Source of the DNA: Caballeronia turbans
GTDB taxonomy: Bacteria; Pseudomonadota; Gammaproteobacteria; Burkholderiales; Burkholderiaceae
DNA length: 64,000 bases
Reading direction: 5' to 3'
Assembly (NCBI GenBank): GCA_001544655.2
Contig: FCOD02000014.1
Coordinates: 123,112 to 187,111, forward strand
Position 1 is the first letter of the stretch. Each line of letters opens with the position of its first letter. Shown one piece after another: positions 36,111 through 45,069 of this stretch. The notes below the pieces were generated by a model. It was not told the DNA's origin and did no database searches. It was given only the letters and a program-made list of their open reading frames with translations. Made by a program: the position numbers and the translations under genes.

Positions 36111-37040
36111 ATGACCGCCAAAAAAATTCGCCACTATCTTCAGTTCAAGGATTTTTCGCTCGACGACTACGAGTACGTGCTGGAACGCGCGCGCATCCTG
36201 AAGCGCAAGTTCAAGAACTACGAGACCTATCATCCCCTGCACGACCGCACGCTCGCGATGATCTTCGAGAAGAGTTCGACGCGCACGCGTCTCTCCTTCG
36301 AAGCGGGCATTTTCCAGCTCGGCGGCCACGCTGTCTTCATGAACACGCGCGACACGCAACTCGGCCGCGGCGAGCCGATCGAGGATTCGGCGCAGGTCAT
36401 CTCGCGCATGGTCGACATCATCATGATCCGCACGTTCGGCCAGGACATCATCCAGCGCTTCGCCGAAAGCTCGCGGGTGCCGGTCATCAACGGGCTGACG
36501 AACGAATATCACCCGTGTCAGGTGCTCGCTGACATCTTCACGTTTTACGAGCATCGCGGTCCGATTCACGGCAAGACTGTCGCGTGGGTCGGCGACGCGA
36601 ACAACATGCTCTACACATGGATCGAGGCCGCGCACATCCTCGGCTTCAAGTTGCGTCTCGCGACGCCGCTGGGCTACAAGCTCGATCCCGCGCTCGTCGC
36701 CGAGGAAAGTAAGCCGTTTTACGAAGAGTTCGACGATCCGAACGAAGCGTGTGCGGGCGCCGATCTCGTCACGACGGACGTCTGGACGAGCATGGGCTTC
36801 GAAGCCGAGAACGACGCGCGCATGAAGGCGTTCGCCGACTATTGCGTCGATGCGGAAATGATGGCGCGTGCCAATCCCGACGCGCTCTTCATGCACTGCC
36901 TGCCCGCGCATCGCGGCGAGGAAGTGAGCGCGGAAGTGATCGACGGCCCGCAGAGCGTGGTCTGGGACGAGGCGGAGAACCGTCTTCACGTCCAGAAGGC
37001 GCTGATGGAGTATCTCCTGCTCGGCAAGCTCAATCACTGA
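36111..37040 (+). CDS. argF: ornithine carbamoyltransferase
   Basis: 309 aa. Joins carbamoyl phosphate and ornithine to citrulline in arginine synthesis. Carbamoyl-phosphate motif SSTRTR at 55-60, then HPCQVLADIFT, and the ornithine-loop HCLPAHRGEEV. The start MTAKKIRHYLQFKDFSLDDY is the Burkholderia form. The next enzyme gene, argG, should follow but only a relic remains (37142-37304). Confidence 0.95.
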   Translation: MTAKKIRHYLQFKDFSLDDYEYVLERARILKRKFKNYETYHPLHDRTLAMIFEKSSTRTRLSFEAGIFQLGGHAVFMNTRDTQLGRGEPIEDSAQVISRMVDIIMIRTFGQDIIQRFAESSRVPVINGLTNEYHPCQVLADIFTFYEHRGPIHGKTVAWVGDANNMLYTWIEAAHILGFKLRLATPLGYKLDPALVAEESKPFYEEFDDPNEACAGADLVTTDVWTSMGFEAENDARMKAFADYCVDAEMMARANPDALFMHCLPAHRGEEVSAEVIDGPQSVVWDEAENRLHVQKALMEYLLLGKLNH

Positions 37041-37075
37041 GCGGATACCGGGCAAAATTGGCGCCATCGATGATG

Positions 37076-37113
37076 AGCCGCGACGCCCGAAATGACGGAA
37101 GCGCGGCTTTTTT
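37076..37113 (+). terminator. terminator of argF
   Basis: Stem AGCCGCG (37076-37082) / CGCGGCT (37102-37108) with a 19-base loop, followed by TTTTT. An A/T-rich hairpin GCTTTTTT / AAAAAAGC (37106-37126) overlaps its end. Confidence 0.65.
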
Positions 37114-37141
37114 GCTTTAAAAAAGCGTTTTTTCCGCGCAC

Positions 37142-37304
37142 TTCGATCACACGCAGGAAAAGGTCAACGGCTGGGTGCGCTGGAAGCTCTACGAGGGCAG
37201 CGTGTCGGTCGTCTCGCGCGATTCGAAGGAAACGCTGTTCGACAAGACCATCGCCCCTGCGCATGCGCATCGCGGAAAACGCACGCCACAAGCGCAGCGC
37301 GTAA
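37142..37304 (+). pseudogene. argG: 3' relic of argG (argininosuccinate synthase)
   Basis: From 37142 one frame reads FDHTQEKVNGWVRWKLYEGS and continues VSVVSRDSKETLFDKTIA up to 37255. The next frame from 37257 reads LRMRIAENARHKRSA and stops at TAA 37304. Together these match the C-terminus of bacterial argininosuccinate synthase with the middle block (DDDGGAYNQADAGGFIKLNA in relatives) deleted and all earlier sequence gone. It lies where argG is expected after argF. It has no start codon or intact frame, so it cannot make the enzyme; a functional argG must be elsewhere if the cell makes arginine. Confidence 0.75.
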
Positions 37305-37326
37305 TTCGCCGGTCGCTGAATGTGAA

Positions 37327-37356
37327 AAAACCGCCGCACTTTCGTCCGGCGGTTTT
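37327..37356 (-). terminator. terminator of murB
   Basis: A 10-bp stem AAAACCGCCG / CGGCGGTTTT followed in the minus direction by two further T. It lies 17 bases after the murB stop and can act on both strands. Confidence 0.85.
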
Positions 37357-37372
37357 GTCTGCGCATCGGGAA

Positions 37373-38389
37373 TCAAAGGCAGACCGGTTCCATCTCCAGA
37401 TCGACGCCGAAGCGCGCGAGCACATCGCGCTTGATGGCTTCGGCGAGTTCCAGCACTTGCGCGCCCGTCGCGCCGCCGCGATTCACGAGAACGAGCGCCT
37501 GACGGTCATGCACCGCAGCCCCGCCGATGCCGCGCCCTTTCCAGCCGCATTGGTCGATCAGCCAGCCCGCCGCGAGTTTCACTTGTCCGTCCGCCTGGCT
37601 GTATGAAACGACGCCGGGTTCGCGCTGTTTCAGCGTCTCGAATGCCGTCGCGCTCACGACGGGATTCTTAAAGAAGCTGCCCGCATTGCCGAGCACGGTC
37701 CAATCGGGCAGCTTGGCGCGGCGCACGGCGACGACCGCATCGAAAATAGCCTTTGCATCCGGTTTCGCCGCGGCTTCGAGCGCGCGCGCGACATCGGCAT
37801 AGTCGGCGCGCGGCGTCCACGCTTTCGGCAACCTGAATACCACCGACGTGATCATGAAGCGCCCGCGCCCTGCCCGCTTGAAGAAGCTGTCGCGATAACC
37901 GAAGGCGCACGCGGCGCGATCGAAGTCCGCACGTTCGCCGGTCGCGAGTTCGACCGCGCTGAGCCGCTCGAAGCGCTCGCCCATTTCGAGCCCGTAAGCG
38001 CCGATGTTCTGAATCGGCGCCGCGCCGACCGTGCCCGGAATCAACGCGAGGTTTTCGAGGCCCGGCATGCCGTGTGCCAGCGTCCAGGCGACGAAACCGT
38101 GCCAGTTCTCGCCCGCGCCGGCTTCGATGAGCCACGCATCGTCGTCTTCGTCGATCACGCGTTTCCCGGTGATGCCGACGATCAGCGCGACGCCGTCGAA
38201 ATCGCGCGTCAGCACGATATTGCTGCCGCCGCCGAGCACGAGTTGCGGCATGTTCGCGATGCGAGGATCGGTGGCGAGCGCGACGGCCGCGTCGACGGAA
38301 TCGATGTGCATCGCATGACGCGCGCGCGCATCGAAGCCGAACGTGTTGTGGACGAGCAGAGAGAAATCGGAGAGAAGCTGGAGCGACAT
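37373..38389 (-). CDS. murB: UDP-N-acetylenolpyruvoylglucosamine reductase
   Basis: 338 aa, type I MurB. Reduces UDP-GlcNAc-enolpyruvate to UDP-MurNAc with NADPH and FAD. FAD-binding [35 protein letters not shown] and GAYGLE, then the catalytic serine in [12 protein letters not shown]. The start [20 protein letters not shown] at 38389 is the family form; the frame is open upstream. Confidence 0.95.
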   Translation of the reverse strand: MSLQLLSDFSLLVHNTFGFDARARHAMHIDSVDAAVALATDPRIANMPQLVLGGGSNIVLTRDFDGVALIVGITGKRVIDEDDDAWLIEAGAGENWHGFVAWTLAHGMPGLENLALIPGTVGAAPIQNIGAYGLEMGERFERLSAVELATGERADFDRAACAFGYRDSFFKRAGRGRFMITSVVFRLPKAWTPRADYADVARALEAAAKPDAKAIFDAVVAVRRAKLPDWTVLGNAGSFFKNPVVSATAFETLKQREPGVVSYSQADGQVKLAAGWLIDQCGWKGRGIGGAAVHDRQALVLVNRGGATGAQVLELAEAIKRDVLARFGVDLEMEPVCL

Positions 38390-38489
38390 GAGCGAGGCGC
38401 GTCGGTAGAATGACGACAGGTCCGTGATTATAGCGATTGCGCGAGCCGCGCTTCCGCAGCGCGCTCGCCTCAATGAAGGAGAAAGACAG

Positions 38490-38975
38490 ATGCCATCGTT
38501 TGACGTCGTCAGCGAAGCAAACATGATCGAAGTAAAGAACGCGATCGAGCAGTCGAACAAGGAAATCTCGACGCGCTTCGACTTTAAAGGCTCGGATTCA
38601 CGCGTCGAGCAAAAGGAGCGCGAACTCACGCTCTACGCCGACGACGATTTCAAGCTCGGCCAGGTGAAGGACGTTCTGCTGAACAAGCTCGCCAAGCGCG
38701 GCGTCGACGTGCGTTTTCTCGACTACGGCAAGCAGGAGAAAATCGGCGGCGACAAGCTGAAGCAAGTCGTCACGGTAAAGAAAGGCGTGTCGGGCGATCT
38801 GGCGAAAAAAATCGTCAAGATCGTGAAGGACAGCAAGATCAAGGTTCAGGCGAGCATTCAGGGCGATGCCGTGCGCGTGCAAGGCACGAAGCGCGACGAC
38901 CTGCAGAGCGCCATCGCGCTGCTGAAGAAGGAAGTCACGGACACGCCGCTCGACTTCAACAACTTCCGCGACTGA
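38490..38975 (+). CDS. yajQ: YajQ-family cyclic-di-GMP/nucleotide-binding protein
   Basis: 161 aa, full length. [20 protein letters not shown] and [17 protein letters not shown] are the family start, and [20 protein letters not shown] and [19 protein letters not shown] the end. The fold is two ferredoxin-like domains. A Xanthomonas homologue binds cyclic-di-GMP and assists a LysR regulator. AAGGAGAAA lies upstream of ATG 38490. It is divergent from murB. Confidence 0.93.
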   Translation: MPSFDVVSEANMIEVKNAIEQSNKEISTRFDFKGSDSRVEQKERELTLYADDDFKLGQVKDVLLNKLAKRGVDVRFLDYGKQEKIGGDKLKQVVTVKKGVSGDLAKKIVKIVKDSKIKVQASIQGDAVRVQGTKRDDLQSAIALLKKEVTDTPLDFNNFRD

Positions 38976-38996
38976 TTCGTTGCCGCGTAAGAAGTG

Positions 38997-39032
38997 AAAA
39001 AGCCGTTCCGGTTCGCGCCGGAACGGCTTTTT
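38997..39032 (+). terminator. bidirectional terminator between yajQ and plsY
   Basis: A 15-bp perfect stem from AAAAAGCCGTTCCGG (38997-39011) to its complement at 39018-39032, with loop TTCGCG. Runs of A and T at either end let it stop both convergent transcripts. Confidence 0.95.
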
Positions 39033-39034
39033 GC

Positions 39035-39670
39035 TTATTCGGGCGCTTGCGCCGCTTCCTTCTTTTCACCGATGCGGCTTTCCTTCCCCGCCAGCAACTT
39101 CGAGATATTGGCGCGATGCCGCCAGATGAGCAGCAGGCTCATTGCGAGGACGGCGAGCGAGATGCGGCTCGGTCCGAACAGGAATACCTGAAAGAACGGC
39201 GCGAACACGGCCGCGACGAGCGCCGCCAGCGACGAATAGCGGAAGAAGAACGCGATGATCAGCCAGGTGAGCAGCGTCGCGATACCGAGCGCCGGATGGA
39301 TCGCGAGCAGCACGCCGGCCGCCGTCGCGACGCCCTTGCCGCCCTGAAATCGGAAGAAAACCGGGTACAGATGCCCGAGGAAAACCGCAATGGCCGCGAG
39401 CGCCGTGGCCGTGTTGATGCCGGCGCTGTCCCAGCCGAAGCTCGCACCGAAGTTCGCGACGATCCACACGGGCAGCCAGCCCTTGAACGCGTCGCCGATC
39501 AACGTGAGGATCGCGGCCTTCTTGTTGCCGGTGCGCAGCACATTGGTCGCGCCGGGATTGCCCGAGCCGTACGAGCGAGGATCGGCCAGTCCCATCGCGT
39601 GACTCACGACGACGGCGAATGAAATCGAGCCGATCAAATAGGACACGACGGCGACGATCAGAAAAATCAT
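39035..39670 (-). CDS. plsY: acyl-phosphate glycerol-3-phosphate acyltransferase
   Basis: 211 aa membrane protein. First acylation step of phospholipid synthesis using acyl-phosphate. Motifs [20 protein letters not shown] (motif 1), [10 protein letters not shown] and [17 protein letters not shown] (motif 2) are complete. About five to seven helices. The C-terminal basic tail is cytosolic. Confidence 0.95.
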   Translation of the reverse strand: MIFLIVAVVSYLIGSISFAVVVSHAMGLADPRSYGSGNPGATNVLRTGNKKAAILTLIGDAFKGWLPVWIVANFGASFGWDSAGINTATALAAIAVFLGHLYPVFFRFQGGKGVATAAGVLLAIHPALGIATLLTWLIIAFFFRYSSLAALVAAVFAPFFQVFLFGPSRISLAVLAMSLLLIWRHRANISKLLAGKESRIGEKKEAAQAPE

Positions 39671-39706
39671 GGTGTCTTTTCAGTTGTGGCGAGAGCGGAA
39701 CGCATT

Positions 39707-40198
39707 CTAATCGACGCTCGCGCACTGCACGGGCTTTGCGTCGAGCAATTCGGTCAGAACGGACGGCTTCAGGCTCACGAGATAGCCGCGCCGCCCGCCG
39801 TTCAGGTAGATCCGGTCGAGCTCCAGAATGCTCGATTCGACGTACACCGGCATCGCTTTCTTCGTGCCGAACGGCGACGTGCCGCCCACGAGGAAACCCG
39901 AATGCCGGTTCGCCACTTCCGGCTTGCACGGCTCGATGCGCTTCGCGCCCGTTTGCCGCGCGAGGCTCTTCGTGGACACGGTGCGGTCGCCGTGCATGAG
40001 GACGATGAGCGGCTTCGCGTGCTCGTCCTCCATCACGAGCGTCTTGACGACGCGATGCTCGTCCACGCCCAGTTGCCGCGCGGATTCCTCCGTGCCGCCG
40101 TGCTCGACGTAATCGTAGGGATGCTCGCCGAACTCGACCTTGTGACGGCGCAGAAATTGGGTCGCAGGCGTTTCGGACACATGTTTGGCTTTCGACAT
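39707..40198 (-). CDS. ybaK: Cys-tRNA(Pro) deacylase, YbaK/EbsC family
   Basis: 163 aa from ATG 40198. Hydrolyses mischarged Cys-tRNA(Pro). YbaK-domain text: VEFGEHPYDYVEHGGTEESA, VVKTLVMEDEHAKPLIVLMH, the catalytic lysine region KSLARQTGAKRIEPC, and GYLVGG-type GFLVGGTSPFGTKKAMPVYV. It lies 37 bases upstream of the plsY start on the same strand. Confidence 0.92.
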   Translation of the reverse strand: MSKAKHVSETPATQFLRRHKVEFGEHPYDYVEHGGTEESARQLGVDEHRVVKTLVMEDEHAKPLIVLMHGDRTVSTKSLARQTGAKRIEPCKPEVANRHSGFLVGGTSPFGTKKAMPVYVESSILELDRIYLNGGRRGYLVSLKPSVLTELLDAKPVQCASVD

Positions 40199-40298
40199 GG
40201 ACGCATTGTAGCGGCGTGTTTCCCGCCTCACCATTGGCCATTCGGCCGAGTGTTCAGCAGCGTGCCGCCGTGGCACGATCGTTCGACAATGAAGCGAT

Positions 40299-41228
40299 TT
40301 ATCCGCGCGGATGATGCTCGCGATGCAGCTTCTGCAAACGCTCGCGCGCGACGTGCGTGTAGATCTGCGTCGTCGAGATGTCCGAGTGGCCGAGCAGCAA
40401 TTGCACGACGCGCAAATCCGCGCCGTGATTGAGCAGATGCGTCGCGAACGCGTGACGCAGCGTGTGCGGCGAGAGCGGCGCATGCACACCGCCCTTCAAC
40501 GCATGGCGCTTGATGATGTTCCAGAACTGCTGACGCGTCATGCCTTCGCCGCGCGCGGTCACGAAAAGCGCATCGGCGGAACGCGCGCCGAGCAGCGCCG
40601 CACGCGCTTCGCGCAGATAGCGTTCGAGCCAGGCGTGCGCCGTCTCGCCGAACGGGATCAGGCGCTCCTTCGAGCCTTTGCCCATCACGCGCACGACACC
40701 TTCGTTCAAGCCGACCTCGACCGTTTTCAGCGTCACGAGTTCGGTCACGCGCAGACCGCTCGCGTACATCAGCTCGAGCATCGTGCGATCGCGCAGGCCG
40801 AGCGGAGTCTCGACGTCGGGCGCGCCGAGCAGCGCTTCGACTTGCGCCTCGTTGAGCGTCGAAGGAAAGCGCGGAGGCTGCTTGGCCGAACGGAGCTTCA
40901 GCGTCGGATCGGAGGACACGCGGTGCTCGCGCAGCGCCCACGCGTAGTAGCGTCGAAAGACGGACAGGCGCCGGTTCGCGGACGTCGCCTTGTCGCCGCG
41001 GCGCGCGGCCATGTAGCCGTTCATGTCGGCTTCGGTGACGGCATCGATCGATGCGCCGCGCGTCGTGCCGAGCCATTCGGCGAACAGCTTGAGATCGCGC
41101 CGGTACGCTTCGAGCGAGTTTTTCGCGAGCCCGTGTTCGAGCCAGAGCGCATCGCAAAAGAGATCGATCGCGCCCTGACTCGCGGTCAGTTCCGGTTTTT
41201 GTATTGCTTCGGTCGTTGCGCTCGTCAT
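40299..41228 (-). CDS. xerD: site-specific tyrosine recombinase XerD
   Basis: 309 aa. Resolves chromosome dimers at dif with XerC. N-terminal SAM-like core-binding domain with FCDALWLEHGLAKNSLEAYR. The catalytic domain has the arginine in ASGLRVTELVTL, lysine in GKGSKERLIPFG, LSPHTLRHAFATHLL, LLGHSDISTTQIYTHV and the tyrosine nucleophile in QIYTH. It overlaps the ogt stop (ATGA). Confidence 0.93.
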   Translation of the reverse strand: MTSATTEAIQKPELTASQGAIDLFCDALWLEHGLAKNSLEAYRRDLKLFAEWLGTTRGASIDAVTEADMNGYMAARRGDKATSANRRLSVFRRYYAWALREHRVSSDPTLKLRSAKQPPRFPSTLNEAQVEALLGAPDVETPLGLRDRTMLELMYASGLRVTELVTLKTVEVGLNEGVVRVMGKGSKERLIPFGETAHAWLERYLREARAALLGARSADALFVTARGEGMTRQQFWNIIKRHALKGGVHAPLSPHTLRHAFATHLLNHGADLRVVQLLLGHSDISTTQIYTHVARERLQKLHREHHPRG

Positions 41229-41707
41229 GCGATCCGTACACCTTCATGCGCCAGCAGCCAGCGCTTCACGTTGCGATAAAAACCGTCGCCGGGATGATGC
41301 GCGAAGCCGCCGATCCCGCCCGATGCCACTACCCGGTGGCACGGTATCACGATCGGCAGCGGATTAGAGCCGCACGCCTGCCCTACCGCGCGAGGCACGC
41401 TGCCGATCTCGCGCGCGAGCTGGCCGTAGGTCCAGACATGCCCGGCCGGGATGGCGCTGATGCCCTGCCATACACGCTGCTGAAACACGGTGCCGCGGAT
41501 CGCGAGCGGGAGGTCGAAATGCATCGACGGCGTGTCGAAGTAGCGGCGGATCTGCGCGGCGGCTTCCTGGGCGAGCGGCGTTCGCGGCTCGATGATGTCG
41601 ACATCGCCGGGCAGATACACGATCTCGCGCACCGACTGCGCATCGGCGCGAATGCCCACTTTGCCGAACGGCGCGTCGATCACGGCATCGAACGGGATGC
41701 TCGTCAT
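41225..41707 (-). CDS. ogt: methylated-DNA-protein cysteine methyltransferase
   Basis: 160 aa. Removes O6-alkyl groups from guanine by transfer to a cysteine (suicide repair). PIVIPCHRVVASGGIGGFAH has the acceptor cysteine, and IPAGHVWTYGQLAREIGS the DNA-binding helix. It overlaps queG upstream and xerD downstream by ATGA junctions, so queG-ogt-xerD form a tightly coupled operon. Confidence 0.92.
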   Translation of the reverse strand: MTSIPFDAVIDAPFGKVGIRADAQSVREIVYLPGDVDIIEPRTPLAQEAAAQIRRYFDTPSMHFDLPLAIRGTVFQQRVWQGISAIPAGHVWTYGQLAREIGSVPRAVGQACGSNPLPIVIPCHRVVASGGIGGFAHHPGDGFYRNVKRWLLAHEGVRIA

Positions 41708-42936
41708 GATTGCTCCAGTGCCCACCGAACGTGTTCGCGGACGAGTTCGGACGGATCGTCCTCACGCGCCTCCAATGCGTCGACGATTGCCTGGCGTTCG
41801 CCCGCATCCAGCCCGGACGCGCGCAACGCATTGCCCATCGCGACCGCGATGTTGCGCAGCCAGCGCTCATGCCCGATGCGCCGGATCGCGCTGCCCTGCA
41901 TGCGCGTGTCGAAATCCGCGGCGCTCCATGCAAACAGTTCGACGAGCGTCGCGCGATCGAGCCCGTGCCGCACGTCGAAATCCGCGACGGGCGCGGCCTG
42001 CGCGAACTTGTTCCACGGACACACGAGCTGGCAGTCGTCGCAGCCATAGACGCGATTGCCGATCAGCGGACGCATGTCTTCGGGGATGCTGCCGTGCAGT
42101 TCGATCGTCAGATACGAGATGCAGCGCCGCGCATCCACGCGATACGGCGCGACGATCGCGCCCGTCGGACATGCGCCGATGCAGCGCGTGCACTGCCCGC
42201 AATGCGCGCCCTCGCGCTCGGGATGCGGATCGACGGGCAACGGGACATCGACGAAGATCTCGCCGAGAAAGAAAAGCGAGCCGGCATCGCGATCGAGCAG
42301 CAGCGTATGCTTGCCGCGCCAGCCGTTGCCCGCCTGCTGCGCGAGCGCGACTTCCAGCACCGGCGCGGAATCCGTGAACGCGCGATGCCCGAACGGCCCG
42401 ATTTCCTTCTCGATGCGCTCGGCCAGTTGCTGAAGGCGATTGCGCATGACCTTGTGATAGTCGCGGCCGCGCGCATAGATGGAGACCATCGCCTGCGATG
42501 GCTTCGCGAGCCTCGACCATTCGATCGCGCGCCAGTCGTTCTTCTGACCATCGGCTGTCGCGACACTTTCATCGCCGGTTTTCGCGAGCGTTTGCGCCGG
42601 CAGATAGGCCATGCGCACGGTGATGACGCGTCGCGTTCCGGCCACAAGCTCGGCCGGTCTTGCGCGTTTCATCCCATGTATGGCCATATAATTCATTTCG
42701 CCGTGATAGCCTGCTTCGAGCCAATCAGTGAGGCCTTTCTCGGCATCCGCCAGGTCGATATCGCTGATGCCGACCGCACCGAACCCCAGCTCGCGCCCCC
42801 ACACCTTGATGCGTTGCGCGAGTTCCGCCAGCGCGTTTTCATCGATATCGAAAACGCGAGGCTCTGAAACAGATTCAGCGGCAGCGTCGCAGGACGCGGT
42901 CGTGACTTCAACGGAATGTTCCGGCAATCGGTTCAT
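41704..42936 (-). CDS. queG: epoxyqueuosine reductase
   Basis: About 410 aa. Last step of queuosine synthesis in tRNA, a cobalamin-dependent reduction. It has two [4Fe-4S] motifs, CGQCTRCIGACPTGAI and CDDCQLVCPWNKFAQ, after an N-terminal domain with GISDIDLADAEKGLTDWLEA and HGEMNYM. Start ATG 42936 or GTG 42939. HEAT-like repeats form the C-terminus. Only 18 bases separate ATG 42936 from the divergent tsaE start. Confidence 0.93.
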   Translation of the reverse strand: MNRLPEHSVEVTTASCDAAAESVSEPRVFDIDENALAELAQRIKVWGRELGFGAVGISDIDLADAEKGLTDWLEAGYHGEMNYMAIHGMKRARPAELVAGTRRVITVRMAYLPAQTLAKTGDESVATADGQKNDWRAIEWSRLAKPSQAMVSIYARGRDYHKVMRNRLQQLAERIEKEIGPFGHRAFTDSAPVLEVALAQQAGNGWRGKHTLLLDRDAGSLFFLGEIFVDVPLPVDPHPEREGAHCGQCTRCIGACPTGAIVAPYRVDARRCISYLTIELHGSIPEDMRPLIGNRVYGCDDCQLVCPWNKFAQAAPVADFDVRHGLDRATLVELFAWSAADFDTRMQGSAIRRIGHERWLRNIAVAMGNALRASGLDAGERQAIVDALEAREDDPSELVREHVRWALEQS

Positions 42937-42954
42937 CACGACATTTTACGAGCA

Positions 42955-43542
42955 ATGCCCGAAAGCCCCGCACGAACGACGCAAGACCTTCCTCCCGCGC
43001 TTCTCGAACGCCGCTTCGACCTGCGCGACGAAGCCGCGACGCTCGCTTTCGGAGAACGCTTCGCGCACGCCATCGACACCACGCGCCTCTTTGCATCGCG
43101 GACTTCGTCTGAACGATTCCACGGTCTGCAGGTCCAGTTGATCGGGGACCTGGGCGCGGGCAAGACCACGCTCGTGCGCGCCACACTGCGCGCGCTCGGC
43201 CACGCCGGCCGCGTGAAGAGCCCGACCTATACGCTCGTCGAACCGTACTCGCTCGTCATCGAAAGCGGCCCGCTCGACGTTTATCACTTCGATCTCTATC
43301 GCTTCGCCGATCCGGCCGAATGGGCCGATGCCGGCTTCCGCGAATATTTCGATGCGGGCGCGCTGTGCCTCGTCGAGTGGCCGCAACAGGCGGGCGGCCT
43401 GCTCGGTGTGCCGGACCTCGTGTTCCAGCTATCGCTGCCGGGCGAGCACGGCTCGCCGTGCAATTCGAACGAAGAAGAAGGCCGCGTGCTGACCGCGCGG
43501 GCGTTCAGCGAAACAGGAAAGTCATGTCTCGAAAGATGTTGA
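42955..43542 (+). CDS. tsaE: tRNA threonylcarbamoyladenosine synthesis ATPase TsaE
   Basis: 195 aa, somewhat longer than the usual 150-180 because of a C-terminal tail. Walker A GDLGAGKTTLVRATL near residue 65, then SPTYTLVEPY, VYHFDLYRFADPAEWADAGF and LCLVEWPQQA. It works with TsaB and TsaD on t6A37 of ANN-decoding tRNAs. Its end overlaps the amidase start by 19 bases; tsaE-amiC is a common pair. Confidence 0.92.
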   Translation: MPESPARTTQDLPPALLERRFDLRDEAATLAFGERFAHAIDTTRLFASRTSSERFHGLQVQLIGDLGAGKTTLVRATLRALGHAGRVKSPTYTLVEPYSLVIESGPLDVYHFDLYRFADPAEWADAGFREYFDAGALCLVEWPQQAGGLLGVPDLVFQLSLPGEHGSPCNSNEEEGRVLTARAFSETGKSCLERC

Positions 43543-45050
43543 TCAAGCCATTTCATTCGATCGAAGCTGCGGCCCACGCGCCGCACAACTGGCGCCGCCG
43601 CCAGGTGCTGCGCGCAGGCGCCTCGACGCTCGCGCTCGCGCTCGTCGGACCGAAGCTCGCGCACGCAAGCAGCGTGCTCGGCGTGCGTGTATGGCCCGCG
43701 CGCGATTACACCCGTGTGACGATCGAATCGGACCAGCCGCTCCAGAACGCCAACCAGCTCTTGCAGGGACCGGACCGGCTCGTCGTCGATCTCTCCGGCA
43801 TCGACCTCGATCAGTCGCTGCGGGATCTCGTCTCAAAGATCACGCCGAACGATCCGCAGATTCAGGCAGTGCGCATCGGGCAGTATCAGCCGCATGTCGT
43901 GCGCATGGTGTTCGACCTGAAAGGATCGGTGAAGCCGCAGGTGTTCACCCTGGGTCCCATCGGCAGCTATAAATACCGGCTCGTGTTCGACCTGTATCCG
44001 GCCGTCGCGCCCGATCCATTGATGGAACTGCTCGCCCAGACCGAGCGCAAGCAGGAGGCGCTCGACCGCGCGAATCCCAATCCGTCCGCGCCGCCGCCCG
44101 CCACGCTCGCCGGCCCGGCCACGCCGCAGAAACCGACGACGCCCGATTCCACCGACGAGTTCTTCCAGAAGTACGCGCAGAACGATGCGCCGGCAGGAAC
44201 CGCACCGTCCGCGCCGCTCGCGCCGCCCGCGCCGAAGCCCGCCGCCAAGCCGCGCGTTCCGTCGCCGCCGGTCATCGCCCAGAAGGACGACGACAACGAT
44301 CAATACACTTTCTCGGCGCCCAAGCAGGGCACCGGCACGACGCGCCTGCTCACGGTCGCGATCGATCCGGGTCACGGCGGCGAGGACCCCGGCGCGATCG
44401 GCGGCCAGGGCACGTACGAGAAGCACATTGCGCTCGACATCGCGAAGAAGCTGCGCGCGAAGATCGACGCCCAGCCCAACATGCGCGCGATGATGACCCG
44501 CGACGCCGACTTCTTCGTGCCGCTCAACGTGCGCGTGCAGAAGGCGCAGCGCGTCTCTGCCGACCTGTTCGTGTCGATTCACGCGGATGCGTTCACCTCA
44601 CCGGACGCCCGCGGCTCGTCCGTGTTCGCGTTGTCGGAGCATGGCGCGTCGAGCGCGGCCGCGCGCTGGATGGCGGCCAAGGAGAACTCGTCGGATCAGG
44701 TCGGCGGCATCAACGTGAAGTCGCAGGACGCGAGCGTCAACCGCGCGCTCTTCGACATGTCGACGACCGCGCAGATCCGCGACTCGATGCGCTATGGCAG
44801 CTTCGTGCTGAATGAGATCGGCGGCATCAACAAGTTGCACAAGGGCTCGGTCGAACAGGCCGGTTTCGCCGTGCTGAAGGCGCCGGACATTCCGTCGATC
44901 CTGGTCGAGACCGCGTTCATCAGCAACCCGGACGAGGAAACGCGCCTGAACGACGACGCCTATCGCGACAAGATGGCCAACGCGATCATGAAGGGCATCA
45001 AGCGCTACTTCGCGGCGAATCCGCCGCTCGCGAAGAGCCGCATGACGTAA
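43524..45050 (+). CDS. amiC: N-acetylmuramoyl-L-alanine amidase AmiC, Tat-exported
   Basis: 508 aa. A twin-arginine signal (RRRQVLRAGASTLALALVG, arginines 24-26) predicts Tat export. AMIN domain about 50-160 (VLGVRVWPARDYTRVTIESD) targets the septum. A Pro/Ala-rich linker (170-270) leads to the amidase-3 zinc domain: DPGHGGEDPGAIG from residue 281, the glutamate in GTYEKHIALD, and FVSIHADAF. It splits daughter cells by cutting peptidoglycan stem peptides. AGGAAA lies upstream of the ATG, inside tsaE. Confidence 0.94.
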   Translation: MSRKMLIKPFHSIEAAAHAPHNWRRRQVLRAGASTLALALVGPKLAHASSVLGVRVWPARDYTRVTIESDQPLQNANQLLQGPDRLVVDLSGIDLDQSLRDLVSKITPNDPQIQAVRIGQYQPHVVRMVFDLKGSVKPQVFTLGPIGSYKYRLVFDLYPAVAPDPLMELLAQTERKQEALDRANPNPSAPPPATLAGPATPQKPTTPDSTDEFFQKYAQNDAPAGTAPSAPLAPPAPKPAAKPRVPSPPVIAQKDDDNDQYTFSAPKQGTGTTRLLTVAIDPGHGGEDPGAIGGQGTYEKHIALDIAKKLRAKIDAQPNMRAMMTRDADFFVPLNVRVQKAQRVSADLFVSIHADAFTSPDARGSSVFALSEHGASSAAARWMAAKENSSDQVGGINVKSQDASVNRALFDMSTTAQIRDSMRYGSFVLNEIGGINKLHKGSVEQAGFAVLKAPDIPSILVETAFISNPDEETRLNDDAYRDKMANAIMKGIKRYFAANPPLAKSRMT

Positions 45051-45069
45051 GGCGCGTGCCCTGCTCCGT

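Noticed and set aside
40299-41228. Tyrosine recombinase as sign of a mobile element
   Set aside because: It is the housekeeping xerD in an operon with ogt and queG; no attachment sites or phage genes are near.
41710-42867. 385-codon frame on the plus strand opposite queG
   Set aside because: queG has two clear iron-sulfur motifs; the opposite frame has none and is a shadow.
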